Shown piece after piece: positions 1 to 6,967 of a stretch of DNA of 11,080 bases; position 1 is the stretch's first letter, and each line of letters begins with the position of its first letter. Location of the stretch: assembly GCA_050292235.1 (NCBI GenBank), contig JBNKLG010000089.1, forward strand, positions 1 through 11,080. Direction: 5' to 3'. The position numbers and the translations under genes were made by a program. Below the pieces are notes generated by a model. That model worked only from the letters and a program-made list of their open reading frames with translations. It did no database searches and was not told the origin of the DNA. The stretch comes from JBNKLG01 sp050292235. GTDB lineage: Bacteria; Pseudomonadota; Gammaproteobacteria; Chromatiales; Chromatiaceae.

Positions 1-1631
1 TCAAATCACGCTTGATCATCCTTGTCTCCTTTACAACACTGGCCACACTCTTAGTCGGAATATTGGGACTCAACGGCATGCGCCACACGGATCAGAGCCT
101 GGAACGTCTCTACACCGGCGAATTACAACATGCCATCCATATTGGAGAGATTTTCAAACACCTTGGCCAGGCACGGGCCAACCTATTGCTATCGTTCCAG
201 CATGACCCTGCTGGTTCATCCGCTCATCTGCACAATCATGCGGTCTCCATGCATCTCGAAAAGGTTACCGCCTCACTCGATACGGTCAGTAAAGAACTGG
301 ACAGATTCCATGATGTTGAACTGGATCAGGAAGAAGAGGCCGCAGTAAAGGAACTTTCTGATGCGGTAACCCTGGTGAAACAGGAGGGATTCTTGCCTGC
401 TATTCAATCGATCGAAGCTGGCGATTATATTGAAGCGACAAAGGTTCTTCTGTCCAAAATCAATCCAGGTTCCGACAAAACCTATCAGGCAGCCAGCCAT
501 CTGCTTGAAATGCAAAAGGAAGAAACAAAGACTGCCTACGAGACCTCAGAAAAGGAGTTTGATGCCACTTTCACCTGGGGCAGCGCCCTCATGGCTGTCG
601 CAATCTTTATCAACGTGATCTTTGCCATCGTTATCATTCGCGGCATTTCCCAAGCAGTTACGCTCCTGGACAACGCAGCGACATGCCTGTCTAACGGTGA
701 TCTAAACGCGCGCGTCGACTATCAGCGAAAGGATGAAATGGCCCATATCGCAAGGGCCTTTAACACCATGGGCGATAAATTTTCGTCGGCAATCAAAGAG
801 ATTCTTGATGCCATTAACCAGCTGGCGGCAGCGGCTGAAGAAACTTCGGTGGTCACTGCTCAAACCACAGAGGGCATCAAGCGTCAACGCACTGAGACAG
901 AAATGGTGGCCACCGCCATTCATGAGATGAACGCCACTGTGCATGAGGTTGCGCAAAATGCTGCCCATGCCTCTGAAGCAGCAAGGAAAGCGGATGATGC
1001 TTCCATGAATGGCCGACAAATCGTTGGGGAAACCAAGGAGACCATCAACAAATTGGCCAGCGAAGTCGAAAAAACCGCTACTGTCATCCAAACCCTGGAA
1101 TCAGAAAGCGTCAACATTGGCGCTGTCCTTGATGTCATTCGTGGCATTGCTGAGCAGACCAACCTGCTGGCGCTCAACGCTGCCATTGAGGCTGCTCGGG
1201 CTGGTGAACAGGGGCGCGGTTTTGCTGTTGTTGCCGACGAGGTACGCACTCTGGCCAGCCGCACCCAGCAATCTACGGAAGAGATCAACAACATGATCAG
1301 CCGCCTGCAGAGTGGCTCTAAAAATGCGGTTGAAGCCATGAGCTTTGGTCAGGCCACAGCTCAAGAGGGTGTTGTTCAGGCCGATAGGGCCAGCCTGGCA
1401 CTCGACGAAATCAACCAGGCCGTCGAGCGCATTGCTGAAATGAACACCCATATTGCCACCGCAGCCGAAGAGCAAAGCTCGGTCGCGGAAGAGATCAACC
1501 GGAACATCGCGACCATCAGCGAGGTGGCAGAACAGACCTCCGCTGGTGCAGAACAAACCGCCTCCGCCAGCAACGATCTTGCCCAGCTGGCAGAGCGCCT
1601 GAAAATGATCACCAGTCAATTCAGGGTCTGA
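1..1631 (+). CDS. Methyl-accepting chemotaxis protein, 5'-truncated by window edge
   Basis: This is a transmembrane chemoreceptor that senses a ligand in the periplasm and controls the CheA kinase through CheW. The reading frame is already open at base 3 (K-S-R before the TTG at 12), so the true start lies upstream and only a few N-terminal residues are missing. Counting from the TTG at 12, residues 1-20 form the first membrane helix. Residues about 25-188 are a helical periplasmic domain of the four-helix-bundle type. Residues 189-210 are the second membrane helix, followed by a HAMP domain to about 262. The long cytoplasmic coiled coil has the highly conserved hairpin tip at about 374-415, with the EQTNLLALNAAIEAARAGE core. 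Flanking Glu/Gln pairs are candidate methylation sites. The protein ends in QFRV and has no NWETF-like CheR/CheB tether. The ligand cannot be predicted. No che genes are next to it here, so it looks like an orphan receptor gene. Confidence 0.95.
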   Translation, partial: KSRLIILVSFTTLATLLVGILGLNGMRHTDQSLERLYTGELQHAIHIGEIFKHLGQARANLLLSFQHDPAGSSAHLHNHAVSMHLEKVTASLDTVSKELDRFHDVELDQEEEAAVKELSDAVTLVKQEGFLPAIQSIEAGDYIEATKVLLSKINPGSDKTYQAASHLLEMQKEETKTAYETSEKEFDATFTWGSALMAVAIFINVIFAIVIIRGISQAVTLLDNAATCLSNGDLNARVDYQRKDEMAHIARAFNTMGDKFSSAIKEILDAINQLAAAAEETSVVTAQTTEGIKRQRTETEMVATAIHEMNATVHEVAQNAAHASEAARKADDASMNGRQIVGETKETINKLASEVEKTATVIQTLESESVNIGAVLDVIRGIAEQTNLLALNAAIEAARAGEQGRGFAVVADEVRTLASRTQQSTEEINNMISRLQSGSKNAVEAMSFGQATAQEGVVQADRASLALDEINQAVERIAEMNTHIATAAEEQSSVAEEINRNIATISEVAEQTSAGAEQTASASNDLAQLAERLKMITSQFRV

Positions 1632-1641
1632 TCTTCTGAAA

Positions 1642-1666
1642 AGGCAGGATCGCCCGGATCCTGCCT
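1642..1666 (+). terminator. Probable intrinsic terminator after the chemoreceptor gene
   Basis: A perfect 10-bp inverted repeat (AGGCAGGATC / GATCCTGCCT) with a 5-base loop starts 11 bases after the stop codon at 1629-1631. The tail is CGCTTTAC, so the U-tract is weak. Position and stem strength still make termination the most likely role. Confidence 0.7.
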
Positions 1667-1826
1667 CGCTTTACGAACCCGGGCACACAGATACCACAAA
1701 AGGGTTGCCTGAGCCTACCTAACCCCGTCGATTGGCCAAGAAAAAAATTGTCAAACCGTCTTTCTGGTACCGTTATGCTCTCTAGCATCGACATTCATTA
1801 AACAAACTCGGATAGAGAAACCAACC

Positions 1827-2468
1827 ATGAATCAGTACTGTCGTTGGATCAGGGTATTCCCCCTCTTCTTATTGTTTCTGTTTAGCCCAGTTTGGGCGGC
1901 CACACCTGCAGCCATGTTGCTGAAAACAGAAGGCGAGGTGCGCTTGATCACTGATGAGACGGCCAAACCTTTTGCACCTCTCCCCTTTGCCAAGCTGGTC
2001 ACAGGTAGTCAATTGGATATTCCTAAGGGGGCATCGGCCCAGTTGATCTATTTTGACAATGGCCGGAAAGAGACTTGGACGGGCCCTGCTAACATTCATA
2101 TCGGCAACAGTGCCAGCGAATCTCCAAGCGCTCAAAGCGCCCAGGTCAAAATCAGTCAGTTACCGACCAATGTGGGACAACAGATCGATAAGCTGCCTGC
2201 TGATATTCAATTGGCTTCGATTCAACGAGGTGGTTTGGTGGTCGTCAGGGGCATCGTTGCACCAAAGCATGAGGTCCCCACTGAACTCAAAGAGCAGTGG
2301 AAAATCTACCAGGGATTGCGCCAAAACAACCCAACCGACTGGACGGCAGATCTCTACTGGTTGAGTGCGCTTCACGAAAGTGGAAAGACATCCCTGTACG
2401 AACAGCATCTTGAAAAAACCTTGAAGCGATTTCCTGAAATGGCAGACTATCTCTCCAAACAACACTGA
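1827..2468 (+). CDS. Secreted protein with FecR-like N-terminal half, unknown function
   Basis: This 213-residue protein has a clear Sec signal peptide: an Arg near residue 9, a hydrophobic run at about 10-22 and a likely cleavage after VWA at 24-25. The mature protein should be periplasmic. Residues about 28-100 (LLKTEGEVRLI, then a Gly-Ser pair, an IPKGASAQLIYFDNG stretch and WTGPANI) resemble the beta-rich FecR fold, but without the membrane helix and cytoplasmic tail of a sigma regulator. Residues about 150-213 are predicted helical and somewhat TPR-like, with a conserved-looking WTADLYWL stretch. The ATG at 1827 precedes the signal peptide directly; upstream there is only a weak GAGA ribosome site. 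The gene stands alone between a terminator and a convergent operon. The FecR resemblance is read by eye; the function is unknown. Confidence 0.8.
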   Translation: MNQYCRWIRVFPLFLLFLFSPVWAATPAAMLLKTEGEVRLITDETAKPFAPLPFAKLVTGSQLDIPKGASAQLIYFDNGRKETWTGPANIHIGNSASESPSAQSAQVKISQLPTNVGQQIDKLPADIQLASIQRGGLVVVRGIVAPKHEVPTELKEQWKIYQGLRQNNPTDWTADLYWLSALHESGKTSLYEQHLEKTLKRFPEMADYLSKQH

Positions 2469-2534
2469 GATTCACAGGGAGGATCTTTTTGTAAAAATCA
2501 TCAGCGGATTGTCCAAAGGAGTGGAAGTGGACTC

Positions 2535-3308
2535 TTACAATTTCCCACCCGCATTCAAAAGCTGATCGACGCGAGTCAAATCATCTTCGGTATCGACGCC
2601 ATGCCCTGGCTCAACCTGGGCCAAACTGACGTGGATGGGTTCGCCATGCCAGAGTACACGCAACTGCTCCAGGGATTCCGCGCCCTCCAGAGGTGAGGTC
2701 GGCCACTGCACATAGCGCTTGAGAAATCCGGCCCGATAGGCATAAAGGCCGATATGGCGGAGAAAGGGAATCTCAGGCGACAGCTCGCCACCTTCCTGGG
2801 CAAAGGCATCCCGGTGCCAGGGGATGGGGGCACGGCTGAAATAGAGGGCGTAACCGGCTTGGTTGGTCACAACCTTGACCATATGGGGATTGAACAGATC
2901 TTCGCGGCAGGAAACCTCTCCTGCCAAGGTAGTGATCACCGCATCCGGATGGGCAGCCATGTCCTGCGCCACCTGATCCAGTAGCTGCGCGGGCATGGTG
3001 GGCTCGTCTCCCTGAAGATTGACCAGAATGGTTTCATCGGACCAGCCGTAGCAGGCCACCACTTCGGCCAGTCGTTCGGTACCACTGTTATGTGCCGGAT
3101 CGGTCAGGCAGACCTCGACCCCTGCCTCCTCTGCAGCCTGCTGAATACGACTGTCATCGGTCGCTACCAGGATCTGGCTGGCGCCACTCTCTTTGGCGCG
3201 CTCGACCACATGCCAGATCATGGGTTTGCCCTGTAGCAGTCTCAAAGGCTTGCCGGGTAAACGACTGGACCCATAACGAGCGGGGATGACGACTTTGTAA
3301 TCGGACAT
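2535..3308 (-). CDS. kdsB: 3-deoxy-manno-octulosonate cytidylyltransferase
   Basis: KdsB activates Kdo with CTP to CMP-Kdo and pyrophosphate in the cytoplasm, supplying the sugar that WaaA adds to lipid A precursor. The 257-residue product has the usual family length. Its N-terminal nucleotide-binding signature VIPARYGSSRLPGKPL lies at residues 7-22, and LQGDEP at 98-103 is the metal/nucleotide motif. Further family landmarks are NSGTERLAEV near 74, YFSRAPIPW in the middle, and HIGLYAYR. The start is ATG at 3308, two bases after the stop of ycaR. It is the last gene of the exbB-exbD-lpxK-ycaR-kdsB row and converges on the secreted protein gene at 1827-2468; I see no convincing terminator in the 66 bases between them. 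Confidence 0.97.
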   Translation of the reverse strand: MSDYKVVIPARYGSSRLPGKPLRLLQGKPMIWHVVERAKESGASQILVATDDSRIQQAAEEAGVEVCLTDPAHNSGTERLAEVVACYGWSDETILVNLQGDEPTMPAQLLDQVAQDMAAHPDAVITTLAGEVSCREDLFNPHMVKVVTNQAGYALYFSRAPIPWHRDAFAQEGGELSPEIPFLRHIGLYAYRAGFLKRYVQWPTSPLEGAESLEQLRVLWHGEPIHVSLAQVEPGHGVDTEDDLTRVDQLLNAGGKL

Positions 3309-3310
3309 GG

Positions 3311-3499
3311 TCAGGCAGCCGGTACTTCTTCCTCGGGATCCAGTTCCCGCGCCTCTTCCTGCAGCATGACGGGAATCTCATCCCGGATCGGGAAGGCCAG
3401 ACGATCGGCCCGGCAGATCAACTCTGACGCGGCCTTGTCGTAATAGAGAGGCCCCTTGCACAGTGGGCAAACGATGATTTCCAAAAGATATTTATCCAT
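3311..3499 (-). CDS. ycaR: Trm112/YcaR-family small zinc-ribbon-like protein
   Basis: This 62-residue protein closely matches the YcaR family (UPF0434/Trm112-like), for example the shared LLEIIVCP and IRDEIPVML stretches. It has a CPLC pair at residues 11-14 and a third Cys in ELICRADRLAFPI, a partial zinc-ribbon pattern. The frame is open further upstream to 3592, but that extension lies inside lpxK and has no family resemblance. The ATG at 3499 gives the normal family length. Its start overlaps the end of lpxK by 8 bases, and kdsB starts 2 bases after its stop, so translation is probably coupled. The gene order lpxK-ycaR-kdsB is widespread in gammaproteobacteria. The molecular role is not firmly known; Trm112 proteins act as partners of methyltransferases. 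The acidic tail (ELDPEEEVPAA) is unremarkable. Confidence 0.92.
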   Translation of the reverse strand: MDKYLLEIIVCPLCKGPLYYDKAASELICRADRLAFPIRDEIPVMLQEEARELDPEEEVPAA

Positions 3500-4505
3500 G
3501 CGTCTCACCTGGGTTGGAGGAGGGTTTAGAGAAAAGGCGCAGCACGGCCTGAGCCAATGCCTCGCCAAAGCTGTCAGGCAGGACCGCCTCAATGGGCAGA
3601 TACCAATGATTGGGGCCAGCGAACGGCTGGCATTTTACCGCATCCTTCTCGGTCATGACCAAAGGTGCTTCCCCCGCTATCGCCAGATCCTGAACCGTCA
3701 ATGGATGGTGATCGGGAAAGGGATGCTCAATAATCTCCAGGCCAGCCTTCCGCAGCAGGTCGAAAAAACCCTGGGGATGGGCGATTCCCGCCAGAGCATG
3801 AACCGGTTGACCCAGTAACGCCTCCAGAGGTCGCTCTTGCTCCGGCGCCCTGAGGGAACGCAACTGGTCTGGCAGATACTGCATCAGGAACTCTCCAGAT
3901 AGCGCCTGATGCTTGGCCACTTTCAAGGGGATCTGGTTCAGACGGGACGGTGGCTCACGCAGCGGGCCGGCGGGCAACAGCAGGCCATTACCCAGGCGTC
4001 GGTTGCCATCGATGGCCGCAATCTCCAAATCCCGCGCCAGGGCATAGTGTTGCAGACCATCATCTGACAGCAAAAGGTCGCACTCGTGTCGATCCAGCAA
4101 GGCCCGGCCAGCTGCGACCCGATCCGGGCCAACCCAGAGAGGGCAGCCACTCTGACGGGCGATGAGCAGGGGTTCATCACCGACGATGTTGGGGTCAGAT
4201 TCCACTGTCACTGGTTGGGGCCAGGACTGGGCCTGTCCACCATAACCCCGGGAGAGAATGCCGGGTCGATAGCCCAACTGACGCAGATAGCGTGCGCACC
4301 AGACCACCAGCGGGGTTTTGCCACTGCCACCGACACTGATATTGCCAATGACGATGACAGGGACCGGTAAGCGTTGAGGGTTCAGCCAGCCCCGGCAATA
4401 GGCATGTCGCCGCAACGCTGCCACTCCCCCAAACAACCAGGACAGGGGCAGCAGGCCGAGAGAAACCGGATTGAGGGATTGCCAGTAGTGATCAAGCCGA
4501 CTCAC
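3492..4505 (-). CDS. lpxK: Tetraacyldisaccharide 4'-kinase (lipid A synthesis)
   Basis: LpxK is an inner-membrane-associated kinase that phosphorylates the 4' position of tetraacyldisaccharide-1-phosphate to make lipid IVA. The 337-residue product is near the usual length of about 330. An N-terminal hydrophobic segment (about 14-31) is the likely membrane anchor. The Walker A motif GNISVGGSGKT lies at 54-64, followed by SRGYGG at 85-90, GDEPLLIA at 109-116, DDGLQHY at 148-154 and PAGPLREP at 178-185. Later come FPDHHPLT and MTEKDAVK, all family landmarks. The start is GTG at 4505, which overlaps the exbD stop in a GTGA quartet. No msbA gene sits between exbD and lpxK, unlike some relatives. 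The stop lies 8 bases inside ycaR. Confidence 0.96.
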   Translation of the reverse strand: MSRLDHYWQSLNPVSLGLLPLSWLFGGVAALRRHAYCRGWLNPQRLPVPVIVIGNISVGGSGKTPLVVWCARYLRQLGYRPGILSRGYGGQAQSWPQPVTVESDPNIVGDEPLLIARQSGCPLWVGPDRVAAGRALLDRHECDLLLSDDGLQHYALARDLEIAAIDGNRRLGNGLLLPAGPLREPPSRLNQIPLKVAKHQALSGEFLMQYLPDQLRSLRAPEQERPLEALLGQPVHALAGIAHPQGFFDLLRKAGLEIIEHPFPDHHPLTVQDLAIAGEAPLVMTEKDAVKCQPFAGPNHWYLPIEAVLPDSFGEALAQAVLRLFSKPSSNPGETHG

Positions 4506-4930
4506 TTGTCCTCGCGGCGCTCTTTGGCCTCAAAGGAGAAATTGACCAAACCCACCTGCCCGGCTGCATCCATGGCAATCATCACCGCACCATGTGGCGC
4601 CTTGGCGTCGGCCATGATGCTGACAGGCGGCAGCTTTCTCACCCCGCGAATGCGCTGTTGCAAAGCCAGCTTCAGGGTTTTGAAATCGGAATTGACCAGC
4701 TCCTGGTCATTCAGATAGAGGTGACCCTGGGCATCCACCGCAATCTTGATCGGTTCCTGCTGCGCCGCTGGCGCCTCAGATTTAGAGGACTCGGGCAGCT
4801 CGATCTGGATCCGGGACTCACGATCAAAAGTGGTGGAGACCATGAAGAAGATCAACATGAGAAAAACCACGTCGATCAGAGGCGTCATATTGACATCCAC
4901 ATCCTTGCTTTTCTGGGGCCTCAGGTTCAT
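4502..4930 (-). CDS. exbD: ExbD/TolR-family biopolymer transport protein
   Basis: ExbD pairs with ExbB to form a proton-driven motor in the inner membrane that energises TonB-type transport or a related envelope process. The 142-residue product has a short cytoplasmic N-terminus, one membrane helix at about 17-34 containing the essential proton-carrying Asp (D20, in NMTPLIDVVFLMLIFFM), and a periplasmic domain. The Asp corresponds to D25 of E. coli ExbD. The ATG at 4930 overlaps the exbB stop in an ATGA quartet, and the stop overlaps the GTG of lpxK. There is no tonB gene in the window, so the TonB partner is unknown; the fixed position beside lpxK and kdsB suggests an envelope role, which is inference. 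Confidence 0.95.
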   Translation of the reverse strand: MNLRPQKSKDVDVNMTPLIDVVFLMLIFFMVSTTFDRESRIQIELPESSKSEAPAAQQEPIKIAVDAQGHLYLNDQELVNSDFKTLKLALQQRIRGVRKLPPVSIMADAKAPHGAVMIAMDAAGQVGLVNFSFEAKERREDK

Positions 4931-5559
4931 GAAGTGCTCTTTCTCGAATCAGCGTCGCGCTCACCCTTCATCACTTCGATCATCTTCAGCGCCTCCTCTT
5001 CCATGCGAACCACATAGCGCTCAACCAAGCCATTGAAATAACGGTGGAACATCAGCGAAAGAATGGCCACAATCAGTCCTGCCGCTGTGGTGAAGAGGGC
5101 CTCAGAGATACCGCCAGCCAGCACTGCAGGATTGCCCACGCCTGCCCGGGTGATGGCGCTGAAGACCTCGATCATACCGAACACCGTCCCTAACAGACCC
5201 AGCAGAGGGGCAATGGCCGCGATGGTGCCCAGGGTATTAAGAAAACGTTCTAACTCATGCACCACCTGGCGGCCCATCTCTTCAATGGCCTCTTTCATCA
5301 CCTCACGGGAGTGGTTGGCATTGAGCAGCCCGGCGGCCAGGACCCTTCCCAGCGGGGATTCAGCACGAATCACCTCGATGGTCTCCCGGTTCAACTGGCC
5401 TTTGCTGCTGAGCGTCCAGATGGCAGGCAACAGATTCTTGGGTACCACATAACTGGCACGCAAGCTCCAGAAACGCTCAATGATGATGGCCAGCGAGATC
5501 ACTGAGCAGCCCAGGATGGGCCACATGAGAAAACCGCCAGCTTTGATCAGTTCCAACAC
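4927..5559 (-). CDS. exbB: ExbB/TolQ/MotA-family proton channel protein
   Basis: ExbB is the scaffold of the ExbB-ExbD proton channel in the inner membrane. The 210-residue product has three membrane helices: about 9-30, about 108-134 and about 150-172. The family core at 109-134 (LGTIAAIAPLLGLLGTVFGM and following) and ISEALFTTAAGLIVAI at 151-166 are well conserved, including the Thr residues facing the channel. The C-terminal cytoplasmic helix is acidic. It belongs to the short ExbB/TolQ-like class, close in length to the versions found next to lpxK in Pseudomonas and sulfur-oxidising gammaproteobacteria. The start is GTG at 5559, fixed by a strong ribosome site 7 bases upstream. The gene overlaps exbD by 4 bases and lies 58 bases after the CbbY-like gene, so it may be cotranscribed with it or have its own promoter. 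Confidence 0.95.
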   Translation of the reverse strand: MLELIKAGGFLMWPILGCSVISLAIIIERFWSLRASYVVPKNLLPAIWTLSSKGQLNRETIEVIRAESPLGRVLAAGLLNANHSREVMKEAIEEMGRQVVHELERFLNTLGTIAAIAPLLGLLGTVFGMIEVFSAITRAGVGNPAVLAGGISEALFTTAAGLIVAILSLMFHRYFNGLVERYVVRMEEEALKMIEVMKGERDADSRKSTS

Positions 5560-5566
5560 AGTGAAA

Positions 5567-5575
5567 ACCTCCCTT
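5567..5575 (-). promoter_or_regulatory. Strong ribosome binding site of exbB
   Basis: AAGGGAGGT on the minus strand sits 7 bases before the GTG at 5559. It fixes this non-ATG start and suggests high translation of the first gene of the five-gene envelope row. Confidence 0.8.
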
Positions 5576-5617
5576 GGATCACCGCAAATCGGCGATTTTA
5601 GCCTATCCTAAGGGTTT

Positions 5618-6391
5618 CTAGCCAGCTTGAGCCGCTGTGTGGAGTTGGTGCAGATACGACAGATCCACAAAACCGCCGGGTACAGGACCTCCTGCCAAAA
5701 GTTGACAGGAGTGATCCGGCTCGCCCAACTGATCCAACACCAGCGAGGCACCGCTGAAATTCTGATCCCTGGTATAGCCATTCACCGTCACCACCAAAGC
5801 GGCAATACCGGCATCGACCACCGAGCGCACACCATTGTCGGAATCTTCAAAGGCCAGACAAACCGAGGGGGTCACCGCGAGTTTTTGCATCGCCCATTGA
5901 TAGATGTCCGGCGCTGGTTTCTTGGCAGGCACGATGTCACCAGCAGCGATGACCTCAAACCAGTCAAGTGAATCTGCGCCGAGGGTATTCTCCAGCAAAG
6001 CTGTGACATTCTCTGGTGTGGTGGTGGTGGCGATACCCAACCGAAGACCAGCTTCACGGGCCTCGTCAATCAGCCGCTTCACCCCAGGTCGTAACGGAAT
6101 AGCGCCCTCAGCCAGCAACTGGGTGTAGTGGCGGGTTTTGGCCTGATGCAGCTCGGCGATAAAGGTACCCAACTGGGCTGGACGTGGGAACGCCTGGTTA
6201 AAATGGTCCAGATAAAACCCCATCCGCTCCTTTCCACCGGTCACTGCCAACAGTTGACCATAGAGAGCCTCGGACCAGTGCCAATCCAGCCCAGCCTCAT
6301 GAAAGGCGCGATTAAAGGCAACCCGATGGCCGTCCCGCTCGGTATCGGCCAGGGTGCCATCGACATCAAACAACAAAACCTCAAGTGCCAT
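5618..6391 (-). CDS. cbbY: HAD-superfamily phosphatase, CbbY type
   Basis: This 257-residue protein is a subclass I HAD phosphatase. Motif I is FDVDGTLADTE at residues 8-18, with nucleophile D9 and acid/base D11. Motif II is in GIATTTTPENV (119-129). Lys157/Lys158 in VPAKKPAPDIY are motif III, and AFEDSDNGVRS (180-190) is motif IV. The cap carries a TGGKER stretch at 51-56 after a DWHWSE segment, typical of CbbY, which removes the rubisco inhibitor xylulose-1,5-bisphosphate in Calvin-cycle bacteria. No other Calvin-cycle gene is visible, so a related sugar phosphatase (beta-phosphoglucomutase-like) remains possible. The C-terminal tail after about 225 is longer than in typical CbbY. The frame opens with TTG at 6406, but the ATG at 6391 is preferred because AGGGG lies 7 bases before it. 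It diverges from dksA and precedes exbB by 58 bases. Confidence 0.85.
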   Translation of the reverse strand: MALEVLLFDVDGTLADTERDGHRVAFNRAFHEAGLDWHWSEALYGQLLAVTGGKERMGFYLDHFNQAFPRPAQLGTFIAELHQAKTRHYTQLLAEGAIPLRPGVKRLIDEAREAGLRLGIATTTTPENVTALLENTLGADSLDWFEVIAAGDIVPAKKPAPDIYQWAMQKLAVTPSVCLAFEDSDNGVRSVVDAGIAALVVTVNGYTRDQNFSGASLVLDQLGEPDHSCQLLAGGPVPGGFVDLSYLHQLHTAAQAG

Positions 6392-6424
6392 GGGGAAACC
6401 CCTCAATAATTCGGAAAATGAAGA

Positions 6425-6454
6425 CTGGCAGGACGGAAGACATGCCCATATAAT
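6425..6454 (+). promoter_or_regulatory. Probable sigma70 promoter of dksA-gluQ
   Basis: A perfect TATAAT lies at 6449-6454, with CTGGCA (4 of 6 matches to TTGACA) at 6425-6430 and an 18-base spacer. The bases just after the -10 box (GTCGGG) form a GC-rich discriminator, as in promoters under ppGpp/DksA control. This predicts a transcript start near 6461 and a leader of about 65 bases containing a small hairpin (AAGCTG/CAGCTT, 6469-6483). The regulatory reading is inference. Confidence 0.6.
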
Positions 6455-6526
6455 GTCGGGTCTTGTTTAAGCTGGGTCAGCTTCCGCTGTCTCAGCCTCC
6501 GATTTTACCCTAGAGAGAAGCGCGCA

Positions 6527-6964
6527 ATGACCGATAAGAAAAAGGACAATTTGCACGGCCCTTACGATTTCGAGCCTTACCAGGAAAAGGATGGTGAGGA
6601 GTACATGAACCCTGAGCAGGAAGCGCATTTCCGGGGCATTCTGGATGCCTGGAAACGCGAGTTGATGGAAGAGGTCGATCGCACCGTCGATCACATGAAA
6701 GACGACGCTGCGAACTTCCCCGACCCTAACGATCGCGCTACCCAGGAATCCGAGTTCAGTCTGGAGCTGCGTACCCGTGACCGTGAGCGCAAATTGCTGA
6801 AGCGTATCGATGACATGATCAAACGCCTGGACGCCCATGAGTACGGCTACTGCGAGGCCTGTGGCATCGAAATCGGCCTGCGTCGTCTTGAGGCCCGCCC
6901 CACGGCGACCCTTTGCATCGATTGCAAAACCCTCGACGAAATTCGCGAAAAACAGCACGCTTAA
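6527..6964 (+). CDS. dksA: RNA polymerase-binding transcription factor DksA
   Basis: DksA binds in the secondary channel of RNA polymerase and, with ppGpp, represses stable RNA promoters and activates amino-acid promoters in the stringent response. The 145-residue product is close to the E. coli length of 151. An N-terminal segment leads into a coiled coil whose tip carries D66 and D69 in DPNDRATQE, equivalent to the D71/D74/A76 tip motif of E. coli. The zinc site is formed by C109, C112, C130 and C133 (CEAC, then CIDC), so this is a zinc-binding DksA rather than a cysteine-poor paralogue. The ATG at 6527 follows a GAGAGAAG stretch as ribosome site. gluQ follows after three bases in the same frame. 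The upstream promoter has a GC-rich discriminator, consistent with the negative autoregulation known for dksA. Confidence 0.97.
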   Translation: MTDKKKDNLHGPYDFEPYQEKDGEEYMNPEQEAHFRGILDAWKRELMEEVDRTVDHMKDDAANFPDPNDRATQESEFSLELRTRDRERKLLKRIDDMIKRLDAHEYGYCEACGIEIGLRRLEARPTATLCIDCKTLDEIREKQHA

Positions 6965-6967
6965 GGC

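Noticed and set aside
920..1619. Several minus-strand open frames opposite the chemoreceptor signalling domain
   Set aside because: They are low-complexity Ala/Ser-rich or Gly/Leu-rich translations of the highly conserved receptor coiled coil on the other strand.
1748..1779. Promoter for the FecR-like gene (TTGTCA at 1748-1753 with TATGCT at 1774-1779)
   Set aside because: The -35-like box is good, but the spacer is 20 bases and the -10 match is poor, so I do not list it as a feature.
2486..2503. Near-palindrome GATCTTTTT/TAAAAATC between the convergent secreted gene and kdsB
   Set aside because: The stem is almost all A/T with a mismatch and would be too weak to act as a terminator.
5586..5598. 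AAATCG-G-CGATTT palindrome before exbB
   Set aside because: A one-base centre cannot form an RNA hairpin of this length, it is AT-rich and short, and no regulator can be named for it.
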